A program made the translations under genes and the position numbers. A stretch of 64,000 nucleotides of DNA from Neospora caninum Liverpool. Its lineage: Eukaryota > Apicomplexa > Conoidasida > Eucoccidiorida > Sarcocystidae. Under the pieces are notes generated by a model. The model made no database searches and was not told the origin of the DNA. It saw only the letters and a list, made by a program, of their open reading frames with translations. The stretch lies in contig NC_018395.1 in assembly GCF_000208865.1 (NCBI RefSeq), positions 3,440,006 to 3,504,005 on the forward strand, in the 5' to 3' direction. Positions 1 to 9,823 of this stretch are shown one piece after another. Positions within the stretch are counted from its first letter, which is position 1. Every line of letters starts with the position of its first letter.

Positions 1-1301
1 TATATACCTGTGTGCATAAGCAGTGTAGTGATAGGCATTCGTACCTGGACCTGCAGTGTATGCGCCTCCAAGCGGAGCTTGGAAACCTACATGCACGTGC
101 TTACACAGGGAGAGAGGGAATGGTGAGACTGTTTTTGTGTGTCAGCATGTAAGATAGGTTTGTGCATATTCACTCCTCCAGCTCACTGCAGTGCAGTGAA
201 AAACTGTGTCATTCCCCGTATCGACTTCTGTGTCTCGGCTTTTATGGTTCCTCTACCCCCCCCCCCCCCTTTCCGTCCCATCGCTCTGTCCGGTACATAA
301 ACACCTCGGTTCCACGACATACCTTGTCTGCCTGTTCTCGGAACACCAAAGGTTCCGGTTTACGGTGAATTCTGACTTCACCTCTGTGTCTCCTTCAGAG
401 ATGATGCGTTGCTGGGGACCGGCTGCCCCATGTATATCACGGCGGTCGACAAGTGGCACGTGGTTGCGGTCAGAACGCAGCCAACCGAAAAGAAGATCCC
501 GCAAAAGGATTAAGAAAGAAGGCGGAGCAAAGGTGGAGAAGCTCGGCGGAAAAGTGCAAGCAGCCGCCGGGAACAAACAACACAAAACCACAACCAGTAT
601 TTTTTTCAGACTCCTGATTTTCGACTCCTCATAAGTAACTCGAAGACACAAAGTGCTTTGTTCTTCAGAAATAGATGAAATTCCAGCCGGAAAAAAACTC
701 ATTTCTTAGCGTCACGCCTGCACTGACACTCTGGCTCTTTGTCACTCGTCTTGTCTCCGCGGAATCCACGAGGCTCCGAAGAACTCGTATTCATACACTG
801 CGATCGGAAAGACCCTGGCAACCAACGCATGGAGAAAACCTCCGTGAGGACGAAGGTATCGGTGAAGCTGTCGACACCCAAACCAGATGCTCCCACTATT
901 ACATCGCTTATTCACCAATACCACTACTGAAAAGAAAAGATTGGCTATGTCTAGAATGGGGTTCTCACTACGCACCTAGAGAGTCGCCGACACTCTTTTG
1001 CTTGGCCACTAGAGATGACAGCGATGACCTGGGGATCACCGAACACACTAAAAGCATATTTTTAGTAGATTACTAAAACAAGCATCCAGATCCTTGCGAG
1101 ACAACGTATGCAGCTTCCAGGGCAAAAACCAATGAAGCTTATCTGCTCTCTGATGTAAGGTGGACACCGTCAGAAAGGAGCGGTGGTCTACATCCAGCCT
1201 GGAAGTACCGCTGCGCTTCTGCTGCGGTGTTGCGATCCTCAACGTTTTCACAGGAATAACTATCATGGCCCTTCGAACACCACTCAGAATAAACTCACTC
1301 A
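1..1301. other. 3' flank of SRS-1, repeat unit shared with 19.8-20.9 kb
   Basis: No gene is supported here. From about 200 to 1301 the sequence is a close copy of about 19,800-20,901, offset by about 19,600 bp, and both copies lie just downstream of an SRS stop codon (SRS-1 and SRS-6). The stretch probably holds the SRS-1 3' UTR. A run of about 14 C residues lies near 256-269. Short open frames on both strands match their counterparts near 20 kb only as far as the DNA does, with no recognisable domain, so I do not call them genes. Confidence 0.6.
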
Positions 1302-2441
1302 CTACAAAAGAGATGAGGAGACAATAATAACGAAAGAAAGCCACACAACAACCATCCCACTTGTCAATGTCGCGGGTGAAGCTGCAGATGCCACAATCGT
1401 CACGTCAACACTGCACACACTCGAACCCTTTTCTTCGCTCTCCGTCCTCTGTTTTCCCGGCTCAGCAGTGGCCTTCTTTTGACAGCCAACAGTAATCTTC
1501 TGTTCGTCCGCCGGGAATTGCCCTTCTGGAATCGTGAACCTGTACTCGTCAGTGTTTGCGGTTGTCGTCCACCATGTCTCTTCGTAATTCGGGAAAACGC
1601 CGTTGTACGCTCCAGTGCAGGACTCGGATGCTGCCGTCCCGATTTCACTCACGCAGTACTTCTCTTTGTAATTTGTCGGGAGAACATCTCCCTGGTCGCC
1701 ACAGACCAAAGTGAAGCTGTTCTTCTCCGGAGTCAGAGTCACGGTTTGGTGTGCTTTATTGCTATTCACTCCGTAGGCGCAGGTGACGGTCTGTTCTTCC
1801 GTTGCACTTGCCCTCGCTTCCAGTGTCACAGTCACTTTCATTTTGTTTTCTTTGCTGCTGTTCTCTACGCAACCGACAACAAATGATTTGTCGACAAATG
1901 GGAAATTTTCGCGAGGGATCTCTAGTTTCTTAGTGGTGCACGCATCGTCACCAGCGGCATTACAAGATTTCCAGGAAACGTTTTTCGAGGAACCGCTGAG
2001 GAGAGTGTTGATGTCGAATGGCGTTGGGTTGCTACCTCGCTGTCCATTTTCGCAATCCTTCAGGCTGGCTGTGGTTGAAGGGCAGACCTCGTTGCTCTCC
2101 AAGCCATCGGGAGCGCATTTCAGCTCATGACTTTTGCAGCCAATTTCTAGGGCGTTTTTCTCTTCCGAGAGGGTTGCTGTGATATCCGTGTTGCTCGCTT
2201 CCGCAGGTTTTGTGCAAGTGCACTTGGTAACAGCCCCTGTAGTCACGCAGGCTGGTTCTGTTGGTTCCTCAGCCAGAGTTCGGACACAACCGAAAAATGA
2301 TGCAAAGTCTAACAACAGGAACGTGCTCACAAAAACTAAAATCACTCGTAGTCCCATTCGGACTTCGAATCCCCTGGAAACCTGCAACACCGAGCCGGAA
2401 GCCTCGGAACCTGGGCGGTTCACGCGCGAAGAAAGTGCCAT
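1302..2441 (-). CDS. SRS-1: SRS (SAG1-related) GPI-anchored surface antigen
   Basis: Intact single-exon gene of 379 aa. Seen: a short N-terminal extension, then a hydrophobic signal segment at about residues 29-47. Two cysteine-rich SRS domains follow. D1 (about 60-200) has Cys at 65, 74, 76, 102, 109, 120, 130, 160, 168 and 191. D2 (about 205-350) has the canonical six Cys at 221, 247, 263, 275, 320 and 343. The tail after about residue 351 is small residues followed by a hydrophobic stretch, as expected for GPI addition. Known of the family: SRS proteins coat the zoite surface and take part in attachment and immune modulation. Start choice: ATG at 2441 is positionally conserved in the paralogues and sits in an AACATGG context; Met29 (GLRVILVF) is an alternative. 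The frame stays open a further 57 codons upstream, but that stretch lies in the conserved 5' flank. Confidence 0.92.
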   Translation of the reverse strand: MALSSRVNRPGSEASGSVLQVSRGFEVRMGLRVILVFVSTFLLLDFASFFGCVRTLAEEPTEPACVTTGAVTKCTCTKPAEASNTDITATLSEEKNALEIGCKSHELKCAPDGLESNEVCPSTTASLKDCENGQRGSNPTPFDINTLLSGSSKNVSWKSCNAAGDDACTTKKLEIPRENFPFVDKSFVVGCVENSSKENKMKVTVTLEARASATEEQTVTCAYGVNSNKAHQTVTLTPEKNSFTLVCGDQGDVLPTNYKEKYCVSEIGTAASESCTGAYNGVFPNYEETWWTTTANTDEYRFTIPEGQFPADEQKITVGCQKKATAEPGKQRTESEEKGSSVCSVDVTIVASAASPATLTSGMVVVWLSFVIIVSSSLL

Positions 2442-5137
2442 GTTGTAGGAACTCACAATCACGCCTTCTACTATGTAGATGACAGAGACGACTTTGAAAA
2501 CTTGCACACATGAATGTGGAAGCCAGGTTTCACTGAAGGTTTTGGGAATATTTTGGAAGGAACGAAAATGGACACGTTTGTCGGGTACTGGAGGCCAGAG
2601 GTGGTGGCCCACGGAATGGGTCCTGATTTTGGTCCGAGTGAGCAGATCGTTTCACTTCTTGAAACACACAGAATGTGGATCCCATGAAGAAAACCCTGCG
2701 GCATATGTCCATTTCCAAACTCTTCGGCATCCCCTGCATGCCGTTGTTCTGGTTATCGGCGCTCCCCCCATCGCGCGCGGCGGGCCATCGACCCCGTCAA
2801 GACAAACGGGGTGTCCAGCCGGGAAAACCCAGCATTCCTGTGAGGGGTTTAATTCCAAGTATCAGCGCCATCTCTTCGCGTCTGCCTCTCGACTCTAGGC
2901 AAATCAGGTGAGGAACTGTTCGGTTGAATCTCGAAGGTCTTGGAGGATAGCGGCTCCGAGAGCAATCCGCCTGCTATCTTGTTTTTGTAGCTGACCCGTC
3001 ACACTGGGTCGTGTCTTCAGAGTCGTCCAGTAGGGCGGAACTCATACGAGAGGACCCGTTTCGTGACGCATGCTGGCATGTGTACCCATCTTTCTGTTAC
3101 CACGTGATCACGCGTGCACGTCTTGCAAGCTTCTGTTAGCCACTCTGAATCCCGAGCATCCGTGCCTAGGAACTCGTCAAGACCAGAGGCCAGTTCCCCA
3201 CGAAGGCAGTGAGCGGAGACAGACCATCGATGAGATGTGAGAGTTTCTCTTCTTCTCGTGCCTTTCTCTACGATAATTACGAATTATGGTTTTGCGACGG
3301 GTGGTGTTGAAGAGTGCTGCGGGGTTTTGGCAGTCGACTACGCTGTTTTTCCTTACATGGTCGGCAGATCCACAGGGGAACGGAGCTTGTTTCGGATGAT
3401 GGCATCAAGGGAAATGGGGAGTGGTTAGGCTTCTCAGGCAGCATGAGGCTACATTTCCATGAAAAACGTAGGACTCAGCACGCAGGCTTACCGGCGCCGT
3501 CTGGTGGCCGTTCCGTACTCGTCGATCTCTCTCTATACTCCCTGTCCGTCGAATACGAGGACGAGCTAGGCAGTACTCGACCCGTGACACCTGCAGGGAT
3601 GCAAAAACCTTGTAAGGATATGGTGTCTATTTGGACGCATGTCCTGCCGTCAGCGTATCAACCGCGATGGCAGATGAATTACAGTTCATACTTGACGTTA
3701 TGCCAGCTCTCAAGATTCCACTCTAAATTACAAGTTCGTAGGATACACACGACCCTTACATGGCACACGCCCCAGTACGATGGTACTGACCATACTAACA
3801 TGTGAGCAGTAGTATTCTCTCGCTGTTCTCTCTGTGTCGGTGTCCGCAAGGCAGGCGGGGGAGCACAGCTGTGGTGAACAGAATCAGTTACGGTAGTTCG
3901 TGCAACTCCACTTGTTTCTTACTTGATCTTACTCTGTTGTATATCGTTGTCGGTTCCTGTACCTTGCTGGCGAGGAGGAAACCATATGCTCGCCTTTTTG
4001 ACCTCCCACATTTTCTGGCAAGTTTCTTGGGACACAAGCGAGGAAGTGGTTCCGATGCGGGAGGAGACATTTTTTGTAACGACGTCGATGCGCCTCTTCG
4101 TCTGGCTTGCCTCACCTCGATTGGTGTGTCACACTGCGTTGTTGCCTCTTCTTCGCCGTGTCAATTGCCACTGTCTGCCATCACTTCTTTCCTCCTCTGC
4201 TTGCTTTTCCCCTAGGCAGGAAAGTGCGTCTTCTCATCTCTGAGCCACAGTCCAGTTCTTTTCTCGTGTTGCAGGCTCTGTGTGGCCCTTTTCGTTTCGC
4301 TCTGACCATCTCGTTCCATGATATTCATCCTCACCTGACAGTTTCCTTTTCTTTCAGACATACGCAAATGTGGCCTGTGTCTTCTCCGTGCCTTCTTTGC
4401 AAATATCCTCTTATATGCGCACTCGTAGTGGTGTTACATGTTTGCTCGTCTTTCTCTGCATGTTGTAAACCCATTTCCGTTGTCCCATAGTCTCTGAACA
4501 CCGGTGGCCTCCACGCAGGAACCGTCTTGTCAAGGCGGTAAGCGTCCAAGTTTAGGAGGTGATTGGGCGCTTTGAGAGTTACAGCAGATGACTGGATGAC
4601 TGATACTACCGAAAGAGTCAGGAACGTGTTCGTCGCCTTCTTTCTGTTGATTTCCGAGGTTGGTTCTCTAGCCTCTGTGGCTGCTTGTATCTGTTTTGCT
4701 TGGTCAGAAGAGATACAGCTAATTTCCGCCTTCACTATTGTTTTTGGTTTCCGGCCAGACGTCCTCCATACCAGTTACGTGGAGAAGACGAGTTTGGAGA
4801 AAAGTATGGACAACAGATATTCATAAAAATACACGTGCAGCGATATCTGGATTTACATAGTTGTACTGCTGTTCGGTTTCTTTCTCTTCCGTTTTCGTTT
4901 TTCAAGCTTTCTGAGAAAGACGTCACTCCAGAATCAGTGTCCTGCCGATCAGGCGAAACGGCAAATGTAGTTTGAAAGAAAATTTTGTGAGTTGTCGCCA
5001 GGCAGTGTGAGTGCTTCCACCCCACAAAACACTGTAACTCCTCTGGTCTAAAAGACATGCCACCGGGAAAGATAAGGTCAGGGAAACTGCTTAGTGGAGA
5101 ACCATTCGTGCGCTGTTGGAGCCACGAAAATAACTCA
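2442..5137. other. Spacer SRS-1/SRS-2: class A 5' flank, repeat R2, 3' flank
   Basis: About 2,520-2,915 is the class A upstream block of SRS-1. About 2,930-4,560 is near-identical to about 22,530-24,160 (offset about 19,598), and part of it (about 3,785-4,240) recurs at about 44,820-45,250. About 4,920-5,130 is the conserved SRS 3'-flank block of SRS-2, also found before the stops of SRS-3, -4, -5, -8, -10, -12 and -13. The open frames in this spacer have no domain features and I regard them as non-coding. Confidence 0.6.
2735..2741. promoter_or_regulatory. TGCATGC motif upstream of SRS-1
   Basis: A TGCATGC heptamer about 294 bp upstream of the SRS-1 ATG, inside the class A block. GCATGC-type motifs are known in apicomplexan promoters and match binding preferences of some ApiAP2 factors. 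Its role here is inferred from near-constant spacing across paralogues. Confidence 0.5.
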
Positions 5138-6268
5138 CTACAGTAGAGTTGTGGAGAAAAACCCTGCCAACGACAGCAACAGGACGGCCATACCACATGT
5201 CAACGCCCCAGATGATGCTGCAGATGCCACAACCGTGACGTCAACGCTGCATACACTCGAATCCTTTTCATCGGTCTTCGTGCTCTGCTTTCCGTTCTCA
5301 CAGGTTGCCTTCTTTTGACAGCCAACAGTGATCTTCTGTTCCTCTGCCGGGAATTGCCCATCTGGAACCGTGAACTTGTATTCGTTTCTGTCTGTGGTTT
5401 TCGTCCACCAGGTCGTTTCGTAATTCGGGAAAATACCTTGATACGATCCAGTGCAGGAGTCGGAGGCTTCGTTCCCGGATTCACTCACACAGTACTTCTC
5501 TTGGTAGTTTGTCGGGAGTACGTCTCCCTGGTCGCCACACACCAGAGTGAAGCTGTTCTTCTCCCGACTCAGCGTGACGGTTTGGTGTGCTGTATTGCTA
5601 TTCTTTCCGTACGCACATTTGACGATGTGATCTTCCGTCGCACTTGCTCTCGCTTCCAGCGTCACTGTTACCTTCATTGTATCTTTTGTGTTTGGTTGTA
5701 CGCAACCGACCATGAACTTTTGGTCGACGATGGGGAAATTCTCGGGAGGGATTGTCAGCTTCTTAGTGGTGCACCCGCTGTCGCTATCACAGTCAGTACA
5801 GGGCTGCCAGGATACGTTTGGTGAGGAGCCACTGAGAAGGGTGTTGATGTTGAATGGAGTGTCAGTTCCTGGTGGGGTTTTGCAGTCCCTCAGGTTTGTA
5901 GTGCTCGATGGACAGACCGCACTGTCATCTAAATTTTCAGGTGCACATGTAAGGTCACTTTGCTTGCAGCCAATTTCAAGGACGTTTTTCTCTTGAGACA
6001 GGGTTGCTGTGAGATCCTTGTTAGTCACCTCCTTGCTTGTGCAAGTGCACTTGGTCACAGCCCCGGCAATCACACAGGCTGGGTCCGTTGGTTCGTCAGC
6101 CACAGCTCGGACGCACCCGGAAAAGGGTAGAGAGTCTAAAAGCAGGAACGCGCTCACGAAAACCAAAATCACTCGTAGTCCCATTCGGACTCCGATTCTG
6201 CGGGGAAAATGGGACATTGTGCCGGTGGCATCGAAAACTGGGCAGGTAACGCGGGAAGACGGCGCCAT
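5138..6268 (-). CDS. SRS-2: SRS surface antigen, class B leader
   Basis: Intact, 376 aa, ATG at 6268 in an AACATGG context. The signal segment and start of D1 are the same as in SRS-7 through the LEIGC motif (about 95 residues), while the D1 core that follows is quite different. D1 carries an extra cysteine near the domain end (pattern PCTDC...GC), giving an odd number that could leave a free thiol or alter pairing. D2 is of the GDQGDVLPTNY type with all six Cys. The GPI tail ends FFSTTLL. The 5' flank is class B, shared with SRS-4 and SRS-7, and the conserved 3'-flank block lies just beyond the stop. A surface adhesin or antigen role is inferred from the family. Confidence 0.92.
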   Translation of the reverse strand: MAPSSRVTCPVFDATGTMSHFPRRIGVRMGLRVILVFVSAFLLLDSLPFSGCVRAVADEPTDPACVIAGAVTKCTCTSKEVTNKDLTATLSQEKNVLEIGCKQSDLTCAPENLDDSAVCPSSTTNLRDCKTPPGTDTPFNINTLLSGSSPNVSWQPCTDCDSDSGCTTKKLTIPPENFPIVDQKFMVGCVQPNTKDTMKVTVTLEARASATEDHIVKCAYGKNSNTAHQTVTLSREKNSFTLVCGDQGDVLPTNYQEKYCVSESGNEASDSCTGSYQGIFPNYETTWWTKTTDRNEYKFTVPDGQFPAEEQKITVGCQKKATCENGKQSTKTDEKDSSVCSVDVTVVASAASSGALTCGMAVLLLSLAGFFSTTLL

Positions 6269-6960
6269 GTTGAAGGGGTAATTCATTGTCACACCTTGTA
6301 CAACGCAGATGACAGCGGTGGCTCTCGAAGCAACTAATAAACCAAGATACAAAAGAAACTTGGTTCAAGGTTTCCGGTGTTCACGAGAGCAACGCGAAGG
6401 CTAAAAAGGTAAAGAAAACCGTTGGTAAGAGGTACTAGCCCCCAGAATGAGCCTCCCTTGAGGTCTGAAGAGTCAGGTCACCGCACTGCAGAAGACACCC
6501 AGAACGTTGGTTCTGCGGAAGAAAAACGACGACGTCTGCTTTTAATCTTCTGATTTTTTTTAACCCACCGTCGGCCTCTCCCTCGGGACCTGCACTCGTG
6601 CGAGCTATGGGGCTGTCATACCTCCCCCCCCCCCCCCCCGACCCTCCTGCAAGACATGCGATTACCCAGCCGGGAGCGGCGGGCCCCGCCATCGCGTTCT
6701 TCAAGTCGCTCCTCCTGCGGCGCAGAGCCCTGGCGGCTACGTACCACCGCATCGCAGACCATGGAACGAAATCCTTGATCGACCATTGAAGGACATGCCG
6801 GGCATGCTTCGCGGGGAATCCGCTTTTTACCTTGTATTTGTTGCCGTGACTTAACGTCTACGGACACAACATGAGGGAGAGACTCGGACGGCTAGGAACA
6901 GTGTCGTCGCGCGTGCTGAGACTATTCAACTTTCGGTTGCCCTGTGATTTGTCAAGGAAT
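6269..6960 (-). promoter_or_regulatory. Class B upstream block of SRS-2
   Basis: About 700 bp upstream of the ATG, closely matching 13,520-14,210 (SRS-4) and 25,910-26,600 (SRS-7), unlike the class A flank of the other copies. It starts with a CCCTTCAACATGG start context and lacks the TGCATGC motif at -300. Core promoter elements cannot be assigned from sequence alone. Confidence 0.45.
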
Positions 6961-8701
6961 TCTTGCAGCATTTCCTTACATGTGGTGCATCCAGAGTGCA
7001 CTTGCCTTGGTAGACTGCAATGGGGCGACGGGTTTGGCCGCCGAGCGGGGATGTGGAGACAGAGCGTTGACGAGTGATTGGAGTTTGTCCATTGTCGGGC
7101 ACCTTACTACAAGACAAGGAGTCAGTGTGCTGTGAAGGGTGGTATCGCTCGATGTTGGAGCCTAGCCATTGGCAGTCACCACCACAGTGCAGGTTGTCTC
7201 GACAGGAAGATCCATGGACAAAATGGGGCATGCGTCGGATGATTGCTTTCAAGGGAATCGCGGGCTGTGTAGCTGTTGCAGCCCGAAGGAGGGTGCTTTT
7301 CAAGAAAACGGCGCGCTCCGGACGACGGCGTACTCGAACCCGCTGGCCTCAGGTCTTTGTCGACGATTCCTCTCTACTGTCCGTCTTTTCTATTCGCCGA
7401 CGCGCAATCTACAGCTGCGGATTCCTCGGCCTGAAACTGTTTGCCTAATGGAATGTAAAACCTTTTAAGAGTACTTTGTCACGTCACCTAGGACACATGC
7501 GCCTGGCGATACCTTTCTTGACGTGGTGGATGGTGAATTGCAGTTCGCGCTTGACGTGAGGCCAGATATCGGTGGCAGTTCCTCTCGCTTCCTGGCGAGG
7601 AGGAACGTATGTGTGCTCGCCTTTTGACCGCGGTGTCTGGCAAGTTCTTTCGGGCACCAGCGAGGACGGGGGCCGGAAGCTGCGGGAGGATGTTTCTGCG
7701 ATGAGTCGAAAGTTCTCTGCGTCTTTCTTCCCTCCAACCCATTGGTGTGTCAGTTCTTGGTTTTGGCTCCCTGTTCTGGTCCATCGGCACCGGACGTCTC
7801 TTTTTACGCCATCGTCGTATTCTTGTTCACCTGGAAGAAAACGATGGCTCCTCATATCGATGCCACAATTCCGGTTGTTCTCTTGTGTTCCGAAGCTCTG
7901 CTTGCACGATTTCGATGCTATATATATATATATATTTGTACGCTCGCGACTTCCGTGTTTCTTTTTGGTTAATTCCTCGTCATTGTTCACCTCTATTGCC
8001 ATTGTATGTTTCCTCATTCTTCTCTGCTGCTGCTGGTTGTGAACGCAGCTCAGCGTTACCCTGGCCTTAGAATGCCAACAGGGTCAACGCACGAACAGGC
8101 GCCGAGGTAAGGAAAAATCCGGCTGGGCGCATTGGAAGTTACAGCGCGTGACACTGGATGCTTGATACTGGCCCACTGGTCACGAATGTGTTTGTCGCTT
8201 TCTCCCCATTTCCTGGCTTGTTTTTACCGACCTTCTCTGCTTTCTTACATCCGTTTTGTTTGGAGAGAAAAGGATCAACTGACTTTCGCCTTTTCTTTTG
8301 GTTTCAGTATTTTTTGGTCAAACGTCCGCCCCAGTGTCAACTTTCAGCCGCCGAGTTCCGAAGAGCTGCGGCCTCATAGTCTCATAAAACTAGACGCGGA
8401 GAGATATCTGGAACTACGTAGTTGTACTGCTGTTCGGTTTCTCTGTCTTTCGTTTTCGTTTTACAAGTTGTCTTGGAGAGACGTCGTAGAAGAGTCGCTG
8501 TCCTGCCGACTAGACGAAACAGCAAATGTAAGTCTGAAAGAAATTTTGTCAGTTGTCGCCAGGCAGTGTGGCTGCTTCCATCCCACAAGCCAGTGTAACT
8601 CCTCTGGTCTAAAGACATACCACCGGAAAAGATAAGGTCAGGCAAACTGCTTAGTGGAGAACCGTTCGTGCGTGGGGTGTTGGAGTTGTGAAAATAACTC
8701 A
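6269..8701. other. Spacer SRS-2/SRS-3: repeat R1 copy 1 with class B 5' flank
   Basis: This spacer recurs at 13,520-15,968 and 25,910-28,364. The part next to SRS-2 is the class B leader and promoter. A C-run lies near 6,624-6,639. The distal part ends in the conserved SRS 3'-flank block (about 8,480-8,690). A short TA run lies near 7,918-7,936. Several ORFs of 80-180 codons recur in the R1 copies, but their lengths change with small indels and they show no domains, so they are not annotated. Confidence 0.6.
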
Positions 8702-9823
8702 CTACAGTAGAGGTGTGGAGACCAATGCTGCCAACGACAACATAACGGCCATTCCACTTGTCGATGCGGCAGATGATGCTGCTGATGCCACAACCGTCAC
8801 GTCAACGCTGCACACACTCGAACCCTTTTCTTCGCTCTCCGTCCTCTGTTTTCCCGGCTCAGCAGTGGCCTTCTTTTGACAGCCAACAGTGATCTTCTGT
8901 TCCTCTGCCGGGAATTGCCCTTCTGGAATCGTGAACTTGTACTCGTTGGTGTGTGGGGTTGTCGTCCACCATGTCTCTTCGTAATTCGGGAAAATGCCGT
9001 TGTACGCCCCAGTGCAGGAGTCGGAGGCTTCGTTCCCGGATTCACTCACGCAGTACTCCTTTTTGTAATTTGTCGGCAGAATGTCTCCCTGGTCGCCACA
9101 CGCCAGAGTGAAGCTGTTCTTCTCCGGAGTCAGTGTGACCGTTTGGTGGGCTTTATTGCTATTCACTCCGTAAGCACATTTGACGGCTTGGTCTTCCGTC
9201 GCACTTGCTCTCGCTTCCAGCGTCACTGTCACCTTCATTGTATCGTTTGTATCGCCTTTCACGCAACCGACCATGAACTTTTGGTCGACAAAGGGAAAGT
9301 TTTCAGGAGGGATCTCTAGCTTCTTAGTAGTGCACGTCGCATCCACGCAATTCCTCCAGGACACGTCTTTTGGGGAACCGCTGAGGAGGGTGTTGATGTC
9401 GAATGGCGTAGGGGTGCTGTCTCGGTTTTCGTTTTTGCAATCCTTCAGGCTGGCTGTGGTTGAAGGGCAGACCTCGTTGCTCTCCAAGCCATCGGGAGCG
9501 CATTTCAGCTCAGGATTCTTGCAAGCAATTTCAAGGATGTTTTTTTTTTCAGAGAGAGTTGCTGTGAGTGCCTTGTCTCTCGCGTCAGTTTTTGTGCTAG
9601 TGCACTTGGTCACGGCCTCGTTAGTCACACAGGCTGGGTCTGTTGGTTCGTCAGCCAGAGCTCGGACGCACCCGCAAAATGGTGGAAAGTCTAAAAACAG
9701 GAACGTGCTCACAAAAACTAAAATCGCTCGTAGCCCCATTCGGACTCCGAGTCCCCGGGAAACCTGCAACACCGAGCCGGAGACATCGGAACCCGGGCGG
9801 TTCACGCCCGAAGAATGTGCCAT
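8702..9823 (-). CDS. SRS-3: SRS surface antigen, one D1 cysteine replaced by Ser
   Basis: Intact, 373 aa, starting MAHSS at 9823. Signal segment, two SRS domains and hydrophobic GPI tail are present. The usual Cys-Thr-Cys-Thr at the start of D1 reads Cys-Thr-Ser-Thr (TGC to AGC), a change shared only with SRS-11. D2 is of the GDQGD type with six Cys, and its last part (TTTPHTNEYKF onward) matches SRS-7. The flank upstream is class A with a TGCATGC motif. The loss of one D1 Cys is not accompanied by stops or frameshifts, so the gene still looks functional. Confidence 0.92.
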   Translation of the reverse strand: MAHSSGVNRPGSDVSGSVLQVSRGLGVRMGLRAILVFVSTFLFLDFPPFCGCVRALADEPTDPACVTNEAVTKCTSTKTDARDKALTATLSEKKNILEIACKNPELKCAPDGLESNEVCPSTTASLKDCKNENRDSTPTPFDINTLLSGSPKDVSWRNCVDATCTTKKLEIPPENFPFVDQKFMVGCVKGDTNDTMKVTVTLEARASATEDQAVKCAYGVNSNKAHQTVTLTPEKNSFTLACGDQGDILPTNYKKEYCVSESGNEASDSCTGAYNGIFPNYEETWWTTTPHTNEYKFTIPEGQFPAEEQKITVGCQKKATAEPGKQRTESEEKGSSVCSVDVTVVASAASSAASTSGMAVMLSLAALVSTPLL

